59,511 nt of DNA from assembly GCF_014649815.1 (NCBI RefSeq), contig NZ_BMTT01000027.1, positions 1 through 59,511 on the forward strand, in the 5' to 3' direction. Source of the stretch: Streptomyces mutabilis. Its GTDB lineage: Bacteria > Actinomycetota > Actinomycetes > Streptomycetales > Streptomycetaceae. The notes beneath the pieces were generated by a model, which was not told the origin of the DNA, searched no databases, and saw nothing but the letters and a program-made list of their open reading frames with translations. Position 1 is the first letter of the stretch. The number at the start of each line of letters is the position of its first letter. Shown piece after piece: positions 26,349 through 35,235 of this stretch. A program made the position numbers and the translations under genes.

Positions 26349-27748
26349 GCAGTTTCGTTTGGATCAGTCGGTCGTTGGTCTGAGTGTGCCGTTGACTGAC
26401 GCGCAGTGGGCGCGGATCGAGCCGTTACTTCCGGACCGGACACCGAAGCGGGGTGGCCGCTGGCGCGATCATCGTGAGGTGATCGACGCGATCGCCTACA
26501 AGTTCCAGACCGGCACGCAGTGGGTCCATTTACCGGAGAGGTACGGCAACTGGAGAGGTGTCTACAACCGGCTGCGCATGTGGGCCGTCGACGGCACCTG
26601 GGAGCGGGTGTTCACCGCCCTGGTGGCCCAGGCCGACGCGGACGAGGACCTCAACTGGGCGGTCTCGGTCGACTCCACGATCGTGCGGGCCCATCAGCAC
26701 GCGGCCGGGGCCCGCAAAAAGTGCCCCTATGGCTTTCGTCAAGCGGTGTCTTGGGCGGTGCGTAGAAGGTGCCGTCGCGGAGCATGGCGAAGAGGACGTC
26801 GATGCGGCGTCGGGCCAGACAGACAATCGCGGCGACGTGGTGTTTCCCCTCCCGTCGTTTCCTGTCGTAATAGGCCCGGGAGTCGGGCTGGGACAGTGAA
26901 GGAAGGCGGCGAGGTAGAAGGCTCGCTTGAGCTGTTTGTTGCCTCGCCGGGCCGGGTGCTCGCCGCGGATCGAGGAGCCGGACCGGCGGGTGGCGGGTGC
27001 CAGGCCGGCGTAGGAGGCGAGGTGGCCTGCGGTGGCGAAGCCGCTGCCGTCACCGACGTCGATCAGGATGCGGGCTGCGGTCCTGACCCCGATGCCGGGC
27101 ATCGAGGTCAGGACCTGGGAAAGAGGGTGTGCCTCCAGAAGTTCCTCGATCCTGGCGGCGAGGAGTCGGCGCTGGTCGAGCACGGCGGTGAGCGCATTGC
27201 GGGGCCACGAAAAAGGTAACGGGGCCCCGGCCGGCGAACCCGGCGACCATGCCATCGGCCGCTCCCGCGGCGGACTGACCACAAAGATCCACCTCGCGGC
27301 CGACGCCCGCTGCCGTCCCCTCGCGTTCGTTCTCACCGCCGGACAAGCCGGTGATGCACCTGCCTTCACCGAGGTCATGGCCCGCCTACGCGTTCCCCGT
27401 CGGCGAGGACGGCCTCGCACCAGGCCGGATGTGGTCCTGGCCGACAAGGCGTACTCCTCCCGCGCGATCCGCGAGCACCTGCGCAAGCGCGGCATCCGGG
27501 CAGTGATCCCCGTCCCCGCAGACCAGCGCAGGCACCGGCTCCGTCGGGGCAGCCGAGGCGGCAGGCCAGCGGCCTTCGACCGCGAGACCTACAAGCAGCG
27601 CAACACCGTCGAGCGGTGCATCAACCGACTGAAGCAGTGGCGAGGAATCGCCACCCCCCGCTACGAGAAGACCGCCACCATCTACCTGGCCGGACTCCAC
27701 ATCGCGGGCATCTTCCTCTGGTCCACCCGGTGATCCAAACGAAACTGC
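26349..27748 (+). mobile_element. IS5-family element carrying an inserted IS110 fragment
   Basis: Perfect terminal repeats GGCAGTTTCGTTTGGATCA at 26349-26367 and their complement ending at 27748 delimit a 1400-bp element flanked by CTAG on both sides (26345-26348 and 27749-27752). The transposase frames LTDAQWARIEPLLPDRTPKR through HQHAAGARKK, and GAPAGEPGDHAIGRSRGGLT through GIFLWSTR, are separated by about 500 bases of foreign DNA. Without the insert it would be about 900 bp, like its relative at 10258. Confidence 0.85.
26722..27216 (-). pseudogene. IS110-family transposase 3' fragment inside the IS5 element
   Basis: On the minus strand: LTAVLDQRRLLAARIEELLE, then SMPGIGVRTAARILIDVGDG, then SGFATAGHLASYAGLAPATR, then GEHPARRGNKQLKRAFYLAA. 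This is the Transposase_20 C-terminal domain of the IS110/IS116/IS902 family. A later indel shifts the frame before the remaining IDVLFAMLRDGTFYAPPKTP tail. The fragment lies exactly at the AAAAAG slippery run of the IS5 transposase, between KK and GAPAG. The N-terminal catalytic DEDD part is absent. Confidence 0.8.
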
Positions 27749-28198
27749 CTAGGCCTCGCCGGTGGTCAGGCTATTCGCGGCCAGCGAGATGACCATCTCG
27801 TCGACGCCGGTCAGGCGCTTCTGCCGCTTCTTGACGATCTTCGGTTCGAAGGAGCCGTCGCGGTCGCGGGGCACGGTGATTCCCACCGGCCCGACGTCGG
27901 TCAGGACCGTTTTGGAGCGTTTGCCGTTGCGGGAGTTGCCGCCGTTCTTGCCTGCCGGATCGTGTTTGTCATAGCCGAGATGGTCGGTGATCTCGCCTTC
28001 CCGGGCGGACCCCAGCAGCCGCTTGGTCAGCTGCTGGAGCAGCCCACCCTCGCCGGTCAGCTGCAGGCCCTCGGCCTGGGCCCGGCCCACCAGCTCATCG
28101 ATCAGCTGGTCGTCCACAGCCTCGGGCAGCGCAGCCGCTGCCGCCTCGCCGGCCTCGTACTCGGCCACGTTCTCACTGGTCATCGATGCATCCTCCAT

Positions 28199-28577
28199 GA
28201 TCGGGAGTTACACCGAACGATGCACAGTCCCCCCTTGGTGGGGTTCGGCACCGGAAGGACAGCACCGGGGCGCCGGTAACTTCGGGTCCAGCTCCGCCGC
28301 CGGGCCGACGGCGGCGAGGCGCGGCGGGCCCGGCCGACGCGCAACCGGCTGAGCGCGCGCCGGTCCCCGGCCGCGCCGCCCATCCCGCCCGTCCCTTCCT
28401 CCTTCACTCCGGCCAAGGGACACGGGCAGAGCGGCCGGACCTCTTCAACCGCCTGTATAGAGGCAGTCACTTCGCTCATCAGGTGCTCTTCCACGATCAC
28501 GCCGAAGACCGTACAGACCCGCTCGACGCGATCATCGCGCCGAGCGGCCGGCCGACGTTTCCTCGCCGTCCTGCGCT
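28199..28577. other. Intergenic region between the IS256 remnant and the SLC13 gene
   Basis: No convincing gene is seen. A low-complexity minus-strand frame starting MSEVTASIQAVEEVRPLCPC at about 28480 exists but lacks family resemblance. The segment probably holds the IS256 left end and the 3' flank of the transporter gene. Confidence 0.4.
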
Positions 28578-29831
28578 CTATGACCAGGGCAGAACGAGGG
28601 CACCCCAGGCGACGACGGGGCCGAGGGCGACGATGCCGCCGGTGTAGCTGATGACCTGACGGTAGAAACGACGGGCGTCGACGCCACGGGCGTTGGCCAG
28701 GACCAGCGCACCATTCGTGGAGAAGGGGGAGGTGTCGACGATCGTGGTGGACACCGCCAGGGCGGCGATCAGCCCGGCTGCGTTGAGGTGGCTGGAGAGC
28801 AGCAGTGGCACGGCGATGGGGATGATCGCCGTGAGGATCGCGGTGGACGAGGCGAGCGCCGAGGTGATGGCCACGGTGAAGCACAGCAGCAGGGCCACGG
28901 CGATCGGGGCGCCCAGGCCCGCGGCGTGCTCGGAGATCTCCTCGATGATGCCGGCTTTCTCGAGCATCGCGATGTACGTCATCATGCCGGCGACCAGCAG
29001 CAGCGTGGACCAGCTGATGCCCTCGACCGCCTTTTCCTGTCGCTTCATGTCCACCAGGGCCAGTAGGGCTCCCGCGACCAGGGCCAGGAAACCGATCTCC
29101 AGGTGGAAGCCGAGCGCCCCGACGACGAGGGCGAGCAGGCAGCCCAGAGTCAGCCACTGACGCCAGTCGGGCCTGCCGGAGACGGCGAGATCCTCGTCGT
29201 CTGCGGTCGTGTCGTCTCTTTCGGCGAGGGGAACAGGACGCTTGGCCAGCAGCGCGTAGGTGAGCAGTGACAGCATCAGGTTGATCACGAAGCTGGCAGT
29301 GAACAGCGCGACGGGAGACACGTGCAGTTCAGTCTTGTCGACCAGGCCGAGGACCAGCGCACCGGAGACGGCGAGCGGGGAGAACGCGCCCGCGTGGCCG
29401 CCGCTGATCACCATCATGCCGACCACCAGCGGGTTCAGTTTGTAGCGGTAGGCGAAGTTCATGCCGATCGGCGCGAGGATCGCGACGGCGGCCGGGGTGA
29501 ACGTGCCGAACGCCGTCAGCAGGGCGGCAACCAGGAACAGCACCCACGGGATGAGCGCGACCTTCCCGCGCACCAGCCGCACGCCCGCCGCGACGAGCAG
29601 GTCGATGGTGCCGTTGCGGCGGGCGACGGAGAACAGATACGTGACCCCCACGATCGTCACGAACAGCTTCACCGGAAAGCCTTCGAAGATTTCGTCCTCG
29701 GTGAGGCCAAGCGAGGCGGTGCCGACCGCGAAGGTCGCGACGAAGGCAAGAACGCCCAGGTTGATCGGCAGTACGGTGCCGATCACGAACATCACCAGCA
29801 GCGCGCCTATGGAGATCACTTCAGGAGACAT
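28578..29831 (-). CDS. SLC13/MatC-like dicarboxylate permease
   Basis: A 417-residue polytopic membrane protein with about 11-12 hydrophobic segments. Examples are VISIGALLVMFVIGTVLPIN at the start, the repeated FTPAAVAILAPIGMNFAYRY and the VDTSPFSTNGALVLANARGV motif near the C-terminus, typical of MatC and citrate-transporter-like anion permeases. It probably takes up a C4-C6 di- or tricarboxylate. It starts at 29831 (MSPEVISIG), about 107 bases after the PrpF gene on the same strand. A divergent LysR gene points to substrate-induced expression. Confidence 0.85.
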   Translation of the reverse strand: MSPEVISIGALLVMFVIGTVLPINLGVLAFVATFAVGTASLGLTEDEIFEGFPVKLFVTIVGVTYLFSVARRNGTIDLLVAAGVRLVRGKVALIPWVLFLVAALLTAFGTFTPAAVAILAPIGMNFAYRYKLNPLVVGMMVISGGHAGAFSPLAVSGALVLGLVDKTELHVSPVALFTASFVINLMLSLLTYALLAKRPVPLAERDDTTADDEDLAVSGRPDWRQWLTLGCLLALVVGALGFHLEIGFLALVAGALLALVDMKRQEKAVEGISWSTLLLVAGMMTYIAMLEKAGIIEEISEHAAGLGAPIAVALLLCFTVAITSALASSTAILTAIIPIAVPLLLSSHLNAAGLIAALAVSTTIVDTSPFSTNGALVLANARGVDARRFYRQVISYTGGIVALGPVVAWGALVLPWS

Positions 29832-29938
29832 CTTTGTTCCTTGGTGCGGGAGGGGACGGGAGTGCGCGCCCTGAGGGCGCGAGGCTACCCCGGTGTGGAC
29901 GGCTGGGGACCGGCCGCCCGAGGTGAGGTGCGTCCCGG

Positions 29939-31060
29939 TCAGGAAGCCTTGCGTGCTCCCGGTTCCGGTACGTAGATGCGTGCGTCGGCGAGCAGCCGGG
30001 CGGCCCGCTGCACGGTGACCCGCTCCGGGACGCCGTCGCGGACGTCCGGGCAGCGGACTGCCACGACGCCGGCGGGGGTGCCCAGGCGCAGCCATTCACC
30101 GCGCTCTTTAGCGGCGGCCCGGGAAACCACGGAGTCCTCCAGCAGGGCCGCGGCCGCGACGGCGACGGCGGAGGTAAGACCGATCGCCGGGTGGGGGGCG
30201 TTCATGGTGAGCATGCGTACCGAGACGTCGTAGTCCTCGGCGGCGACGGGTTCGCCCAGGGTGGTGGTGTACGGCACCGGAGGGCCGATCAGGCCCACCT
30301 TGGGTACGGCGTCGCCGGGCTCCTGCCCCGGCTCGAGGAGTCCCATCAGCGGTGCGGCCGCGTGCCGGACCGCGCGCAGCCACGGCACGTCGGCGCGCAT
30401 CTGGTACAGGGTCTCGGCGCCGGTGCGACCGGCGCCTAGCGCGTCCACGAGAACCACCGGAGCGCCCGCGTCCACCATGCTCACCCATTGCGGCGCCGCG
30501 GTGCCGAGCCGCAGGTCGTCGGCCGCCCGCCCGGTGGGCAGCAGCGAGCCCGTCGTGCCGCCGGCCGGGCGGAGGAAGGTGAGGCCGACCGCCACGCCGC
30601 CGGCCCGGGTGCCCGGCACGGTCTGATCGCCGAACTCGTGCACCACGCCGCCCGTGGTGTCCACCACGCCTTCCAGCAGGGCGCCGGTGTTGCTGTTCCG
30701 CATCACCACGCGGGTGCGGTCACCGGTGACGGGCACCAGCCCTTTCGCTACTGCGTACAGGGCGATGGCGGTGGCGCAGTTGCCGCAGTTGCTGGTCCAT
30801 TCCACCGTGCCGGTGCCGATGCCGACCTGCGCGAAGAGGTAGTCGACATCCACGGCGGGCTCGGGTGAGACGCCGACGACGGCGGCCTTGGAGGTGGTCG
30901 GTGTCGCTCCGCCCACCCCGTCCAGCTCCACCGGGTCGGTGGAGCCATAGGCGGCGACCAGCAGCTTCTCCAAATCGCTGCGGTCGGTGGGGACGTGGAC
31001 CTGGCTGAACAACCAGCACTTGCTGGTGCCGCCACGTACCAGGGTCGCGGGAGTGTGCAC
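29939..31060 (-). CDS. PrpF-family isomerase (aconitate/methylitaconate isomerase-like)
   Basis: A 373-residue member of the PrpF family, two diaminopimelate-epimerase-like lobes that isomerise double bonds in tricarboxylic acids. Signature stretches are LVRGGTSKCWLFSQV, LDGVGGATPTTSKAAVV, WTSNCGNCATAIALYAV (conserved Cys) and RMLTMNAPHPAIGLTSAVAV. GTG 31060 gives VHTPATLVRGG, as in homologues. It is transcribed with a dicarboxylate permease and divergently from a LysR gene, suggesting catabolism of an unsaturated tricarboxylate. The exact substrate (aconitate, methylaconitate or oxalomesaconate) is not determined. Confidence 0.85.
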   Translation of the reverse strand: MHTPATLVRGGTSKCWLFSQVHVPTDRSDLEKLLVAAYGSTDPVELDGVGGATPTTSKAAVVGVSPEPAVDVDYLFAQVGIGTGTVEWTSNCGNCATAIALYAVAKGLVPVTGDRTRVVMRNSNTGALLEGVVDTTGGVVHEFGDQTVPGTRAGGVAVGLTFLRPAGGTTGSLLPTGRAADDLRLGTAAPQWVSMVDAGAPVVLVDALGAGRTGAETLYQMRADVPWLRAVRHAAAPLMGLLEPGQEPGDAVPKVGLIGPPVPYTTTLGEPVAAEDYDVSVRMLTMNAPHPAIGLTSAVAVAAAALLEDSVVSRAAAKERGEWLRLGTPAGVVAVRCPDVRDGVPERVTVQRAARLLADARIYVPEPGARKAS

Positions 31061-31206
31061 GGCTTCGGGCTCTTCCTGTGTCTCATGGGGAAGGAGAGCG
31101 CCGGGCGGACGGTTACGGGCATGTTGCGATCCGGTGAACCGCTCGGCGGATGCGACGACCTTCGCAGAGGCGCGACTTGGGCACAATGGCAGATTTCTTC
31201 ACTATG

Positions 31207-31223
31207 GTTTAGCTCAACTAAAC
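31207..31223. promoter_or_regulatory. Candidate LysR binding site
   Basis: GTTTAG CTCAA CTAAAC is a perfect 6-bp inverted repeat of the T-N11-A type, located 8 bases before the lysR start and 147 bases from the divergent prpF start. It is AT-rich against a GC-rich background, as expected for an autoregulated divergent LysR promoter. Confidence 0.6.
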
Positions 31224-31230
31224 TCGCCGC

Positions 31231-32199
31231 ATGCTGAACGTGCGCCGTCTGCTGCTGCTCACCGAGGCCGCCGAGCGCGGCTCGCTCACCGCCGCCGCGG
31301 AGGCGATGGGAATGACCACCTCCGCCGCCTCCCAGCAGATGTCCCTGCTGGAACGGGAGGCCGGACAACCCTTGATCGAACGGCTGCCGCGCGGCATCCG
31401 CACCACCCCCGCGGGCGCCGCCCTGGCCGAGCGCGGCCGGGTCATCCGCCGGGAACTGGGCGCAGCCGAAGCCGATCTGGAGTCCTTCGCCGACCTCGAC
31501 CAGGGCACTCTCAGGCTCGGCTCCTTCCCCACCGCCAGCGCCTCACTGCTGCCGCTAGCCCTCACCCGGTTCAGCCACCGTCACCCCGCCGTGCGGATCG
31601 TGGTACGTGCCGGAGTCCTCGACCAGCTGCGCGAGATGCTGCACACGGGCGAGGTCGAGCAGGCACTGCTGTGGGACTACGAGTGGAACCGTGTCGACGA
31701 CGACGCCCTCACCGTCACGCACCTCCTCGACGACCCGACCGTGCTGGTCGTGCCCGCCGACTCCCCGCTGCGCACCCGGCCGGCACTGCGCCTCGGCGAC
31801 CTCGCCGATCAGGAGTGGATCATCCGCGCCGACAACCATCCCGTCGCCGACGTTCTGCGCCGCAGCTGCCGCCGGGCCGGGTTCGAGCCGCGTATCGCCT
31901 ATGCCTCACACGACTACCAGGAGGCACAGGCCATGGTCGCGGCCGGACTCGGCATCGCCCTCGCTCCCCGACTCGCCCTCACCAGCCGCCGCAGCGACGT
32001 CCGCCTGCTGCCCTTCGGCTCCGACGTGCCCGCTCCCACCCGCCGCATCCTGCTCGCCCGCGCCGCGACCCGCGCCGCGACCCCACCCGCCCAGGCCATG
32101 GCCCGCGTACTGCGCGCGGTGGCACAGAAGTTCACCGACGCCGGCCTCGACCGCACTCAGCTCGGCGCTGTGCGACGAGGCGGACCCGGACGCGTCTGA
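31231..32199 (+). CDS. LysR-family transcriptional regulator
   Basis: A 322-residue regulator. The N-terminal winged helix reads MLNVRRLLLLTEAAERGSLT, then AAAEAMGMTTSAASQQMSLL, then ERLPRGIRTTPAGAALAERG. The C-terminal periplasmic-binding-like effector domain includes LRLGSFPTASASLLPLALTR and YQEAQAMVAAGLGIALAPRL. ATG 31231 lies just after a palindromic T-N11-A box. It is divergent from prpF and the permease and almost certainly regulates them in response to a carboxylate. Confidence 0.9.
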   Translation: MLNVRRLLLLTEAAERGSLTAAAEAMGMTTSAASQQMSLLEREAGQPLIERLPRGIRTTPAGAALAERGRVIRRELGAAEADLESFADLDQGTLRLGSFPTASASLLPLALTRFSHRHPAVRIVVRAGVLDQLREMLHTGEVEQALLWDYEWNRVDDDALTVTHLLDDPTVLVVPADSPLRTRPALRLGDLADQEWIIRADNHPVADVLRRSCRRAGFEPRIAYASHDYQEAQAMVAAGLGIALAPRLALTSRRSDVRLLPFGSDVPAPTRRILLARAATRAATPPAQAMARVLRAVAQKFTDAGLDRTQLGAVRRGGPGRV

Positions 32200-32339
32200 G
32201 AACCACTGCGGAAGAAAAGCGAGGGCGCGTCGCTTGCCCTTTGCGCTGGAGATGGCGTGCGTGCCCACGCCGTCCGACATCGCCACCCTGCGTGCTGCCC
32301 CACCGCAGGCGCCGCCTCCGCCGCCAACGGTGCGGCATG

Positions 32340-32750
32340 TGACCTCGGGCTCGATCGAGGGTCGTCGCCATGCTGCACGAGGTGGGGCCAGGAAGCGGGC
32401 CGCGGGAGCAGGCGCCCGCCACCAGCTGGTCTTTCGTCGACCGGTTGGTGGCCACGCTGATCCATCTGCGGCATGACCTGCCGCACTCGGTACTGGGGCC
32501 GCTGTTCGGCGTCGACCGCTCGACCATCACCCGCGCTATGGCAGAGATACGTACGCTCCTGGCCGAGCGGGGGTGCGCGGTTCCCGACCGTCCCGGCCTG
32601 CGGTTGCGGACGTTGGCGGACCTCTTCGCCTACGCTCAGGCCGAGGGCATCGAGCTGCGGCTGCATGCCACCGAGATCCAGGTCCGCCGACCGCATCACC
32701 GTCGAACACGCCCTCGCGTCTTTCGTAGGCGTTGTGGCGGCGGCTACGTA
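32340..32750 (+). pseudogene. IS5-family (IS112-like) transposase N-terminal remnant
   Basis: Pieces in two frames (ARGGARKRAAGAGARHQLVF, then DRLVATLIHLRHDLPHSVLG, PLFGVDRSTITRAMAEIRTL, LAERGCAVPDRPGLRLRTLA) form the helix-turn-helix N-terminus of an IS5/IS112-type transposase. The DDE core is represented only by TEIQVRRP, and the sequence is lost after about 32700. The frame runs on into the methyltransferase gene without a stop, a chance read-through. Confidence 0.65.
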
Positions 32751-32834
32751 GCCGGGCTGACCATGTCACGGTCGCTTCGGATTGCCAGTAGCACGCCCGA
32801 CCGTCATGCGCCTTCAGGCGAAGGGAGCACAGAA

Positions 32835-33605
32835 GTGGAACTGCAGAAGGACGCGCAAGCGGGGAAGCTGCGGACGCAGGAGGACGCCTACCGGGAAGCT
32901 TTCACACGGTTCCTCGCCGGAACGGACGAGAAGACCGTCACTCACGCCTACCTGCGGGGCCTTGTGGAACAGCTGCCCGCCCGGCGGGTGCTGCTGGACG
33001 TGGGCCCCGCCGACGGCACCACGACCCGGCAACTCGCCCCGCACTTCGAGCGGACCATCTGTATCGAACCGAGCGAGCCGATGCGGCGCGCCCTGGCACT
33101 GGCGTGCCCGCAGGCGCAGGTGCTGGCCGAACCCGTTCTGGAGGCGACGGTCGACGCGCGGGCCGATCTGGCCCTCCTCTCCCATGTGCTGTATTACGTC
33201 CCGCGCGCCCAGTGGGTGGCGACGGTGTCGCGCATCATGGAATGGCTGGCGCCAGGCGGTCTCCTGCTCGTCCTGCTGCAGAACCCCGACGGACCCTGTA
33301 TGCGCATGGTGCACCACTTCACGGGGCTCCGCTACGACCTGCGGCAACTGGCCGACGAACTGGCCGCCCTTCCGTCCGGCCTGGTCGGCGGCATCGAGCT
33401 GGACACCGTACCCGCCCGCTACCGCAGTGGCGATCTGGACGAGACCGTCACCGTCGCGGACTTCCATCTCAGCCTCCCCGGCGGCACCTCCCCCACCCGG
33501 GGTGCCGTCACGGCATACGTCCACCAGCACCTACAGGACGGCGACGGTGGATACGTCCTCCGCCACGACCAGCACGTCCTACGCGTCAAACGACCCGTCT
33601 CGTAG
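32835..33605 (+). CDS. SAM-dependent methyltransferase
   Basis: A 256-residue class I methyltransferase. Motif I is VLLDVGPADGTTTRQLAPHF, followed by CIEPSEPMRRAL (acidic loop), LALLSHVLYYVPRAQW and LAPGGLLLVLLQNPDG. The C-terminal part (LPGGTSPTRGAVTAYVHQHL) is typical of small-molecule methyltransferases such as histidine or polyketide O/N-methyltransferases. GTG 32835 follows GAAGGGA. It stands alone between IS remnants, so its pathway cannot be inferred. Confidence 0.8.
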   Translation: MELQKDAQAGKLRTQEDAYREAFTRFLAGTDEKTVTHAYLRGLVEQLPARRVLLDVGPADGTTTRQLAPHFERTICIEPSEPMRRALALACPQAQVLAEPVLEATVDARADLALLSHVLYYVPRAQWVATVSRIMEWLAPGGLLLVLLQNPDGPCMRMVHHFTGLRYDLRQLADELAALPSGLVGGIELDTVPARYRSGDLDETVTVADFHLSLPGGTSPTRGAVTAYVHQHLQDGDGGYVLRHDQHVLRVKRPVS

Positions 33606-34056
33606 CCTCCACGATTCGCCACGAACACCCGCCTGTCCCCGCCTGCCGTCCAGTCAGGAGCAGGGGTGGCAGGGCGTCAGTAGTTCACGCTGATCGGGTA
33701 GTCCGCCAGATGCCCAACGACCGGGATGCACTCGGCCAGCCCGATGGGGGCGTTGCACACGGCGACAAGGATCGCTGTCCTCGTCTTGACGGGGACAGCA
33801 CCCACCTGCGCCGGGGTCTGTGACGCGTGCAGGGGAACGCGGGATCCGGCCTGCACTTCCTTCGGCCCTGGGCTTGGGGAAAGGGGGAAGGGAAGGGTGG
33901 CAGCAGCACTGCCCGGAGGTGGGTCGGCACCACCTCCGGGCAGTCGGACACGAACGCCGTTCGCACATCCGCGACAGCGGCCGCAGCTACGCCGCGCCTG
34001 GCACACAGGTCCGGCGAACTACCGGCCGGGGTCGCCTGTGGCGGGCGTCCGGTGGA
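33606..34056. other. Intergenic region with no recognised gene
   Basis: About 450 bases. A minus-strand stretch, NAPIGLAECIPVVGHLADYP (33690-33760), is protein-like but isolated and could be a gene fragment. Several strong hairpins occur (for example ACCTCCGGGCAGT against ACTGCCCGGAGGT at 33908-33944), likely a terminator for the flanking convergent genes. Confidence 0.4.
33908..33945. terminator. Strong hairpin, probable terminator
   Basis: ACTGCCCGGAGGTGG at 33908-33922 pairs with CCACCTCCGGGCAGT at 33931-33945, a 15-bp perfect stem with an 8-base loop. It sits between the rightward methyltransferase gene and the leftward IS701-like gene, whose stops face each other. Confidence 0.7.
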
Positions 34057-35235
34057 TCAGGCGGAGCGCGAGGTCCGGTTGTCCGCGGTGTCCGCCATGT
34101 CGGTCAAGGTGGTGACCGCGTGTGCCGCGGAGGCCAGGGTGATGTGCCGGTGCCAGCCGCGGAACGTGCGGCCCTCGTAGTCCTTGAGTCCGGCGCTCTT
34201 GCCGGCCGCAGCCGATTCCCGTTCGACTCGGCAGCCCAGCTTTGTCAGCCGCAGCAGGGCGCTGGCCGGCACCGATGTCATGTTGGTCACCCACAGCGCC
34301 CCCGGACAGTGTTGCGGATGTCGCCATTCTCCCAGGAGCACGAGGTGGCGCGCACCGTCCGCGGAAGGTGTGCGCGAGTTACCCGGGTCCGTGCAGCCGA
34401 CCCGCACCGCAACCGCCAGTGAACTGCGTCGGACGTCCAGTTGTCCCGTCTTCTCGGTCCACTCGACGGGTCTGCGCAGCTTCTTGGCCGAGTCCAGGAT
34501 CTCGAGGGCTTCCAGCACACCGCCGACGCGGGCGGAGAGTTCGGGGTCGTCCACCGCGAGCTGGGATGCTCCGCTGATCCGCGCGATCACCGGCACGCCC
34601 GCGTCCGTGAACTGGCCGAGCGTGTGCTGGACGCGGCGGACATCCGTGTTGAGCACGACCGGCCGGGGTGGTAATCCCCAGGAGCTAGCGGTCGTCAGGA
34701 AGGCCGCGGCGGCGCAGTCCTCCAGGGTCTGCTCGTCGGCCGTGTCGGGTATGTCGGCCCGGCGTCTTCTGGTGTCGTCCCGCACCCATGAACCGGGGAG
34801 GTACAGGCGCCAGTTGACCGGGACGTTCAGTTCTCCGGTGGCGTGCCACACACCGAACGCGCGCTGCCCGCGAAAGGACCCCAGACGTGGGTCCAGCCCG
34901 CGGTGGACGCCGACGGAGTGTTCTCCGGCTTTCGGGATCGATATCGGCTGCACCACCCATGCCCGTGCCGCTTCGACGTGCGCGAGGTAATGGGCCAGCG
35001 CCTGGCGCACCGGCATCCAGTCCCAGGTGGAGCTGCTGATGAAGTGGTGCAGGCCCTGTTCCACGGTGGGGCCGCCGACGTTGGCCGCGATGTTGCGGAT
35101 GGACTTCCGGCCTTGTGCCTGCAGCAGTCCGCGCAGGTACTGTTCACCCTTGCTCCGCTGGTCCCGCCGTGCGAGGGAGGCGAACAGCACGGCGGCCAGT
35201 TGCCGTGTGACGGTCTCCTTCGTGTCCTGCGGCAT
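34057..35235 (-). CDS. IS701-family transposase homologue, possibly domesticated
   Basis: About 392 residues from MPQDTKETVTRQL (starts at 35328 or 35358 are possible). The N-terminal signature LAAVLFASLARRDQRSKGEQ and YLRGLLQAQGRKSIRNIAAN matches the IS701 DDE_5 family, as do WHRHITLASAAHAV and GLKDYEGR (the Glu region) at the C-terminus. At the first catalytic position, where the family has an Asp before FPK-type sequence, this protein reads WVVQPISIPKAGEHSVGV and lacks it. No terminal repeats or target duplication were found around it. It may be inactive or a co-opted DNA-binding protein at the cluster edge. Confidence 0.7.
   Translation of the reverse strand: MPQDTKETVTRQLAAVLFASLARRDQRSKGEQYLRGLLQAQGRKSIRNIAANVGGPTVEQGLHHFISSSTWDWMPVRQALAHYLAHVEAARAWVVQPISIPKAGEHSVGVHRGLDPRLGSFRGQRAFGVWHATGELNVPVNWRLYLPGSWVRDDTRRRRADIPDTADEQTLEDCAAAAFLTTASSWGLPPRPVVLNTDVRRVQHTLGQFTDAGVPVIARISGASQLAVDDPELSARVGGVLEALEILDSAKKLRRPVEWTEKTGQLDVRRSSLAVAVRVGCTDPGNSRTPSADGARHLVLLGEWRHPQHCPGALWVTNMTSVPASALLRLTKLGCRVERESAAAGKSAGLKDYEGRTFRGWHRHITLASAAHAVTTLTDMADTADNRTSRSA

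Larger units (their letters stand above)
26229..28183 (-). pseudogene. IS256-family (mutator) transposase, interrupted by an IS5 element and truncated
   Basis: The N-terminal part from 28183 reads MTSENVAEYEAGEAAAAALP, later LTKRLLGSAREGEITDHLGY, then GGNSRNGKRSKTVLTDVGPV and GVDEMVISLAANSLTTGEA. It is cut at 27749 by the IS5 element and resumes at 26344 with HLTEVYGADVSRQTISTITD, then KVLEGMAEWQSKPLD, after which it is truncated. Only the first third of a mutator-type transposase remains, without a complete DDE domain. The reading frame rejoined across the CTAG target contains an in-frame TAG, so the gene may have been dead before the insertion. Confidence 0.8.

Noticed and set aside
26530-27495. 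A 321-residue minus-strand protein spanning the IS5/IS110 composite
   Set aside because: It is a chimera of antisense IS5 sequence and the IS110 fragment. Only the central Transposase_20 piece is genuine coding sequence.
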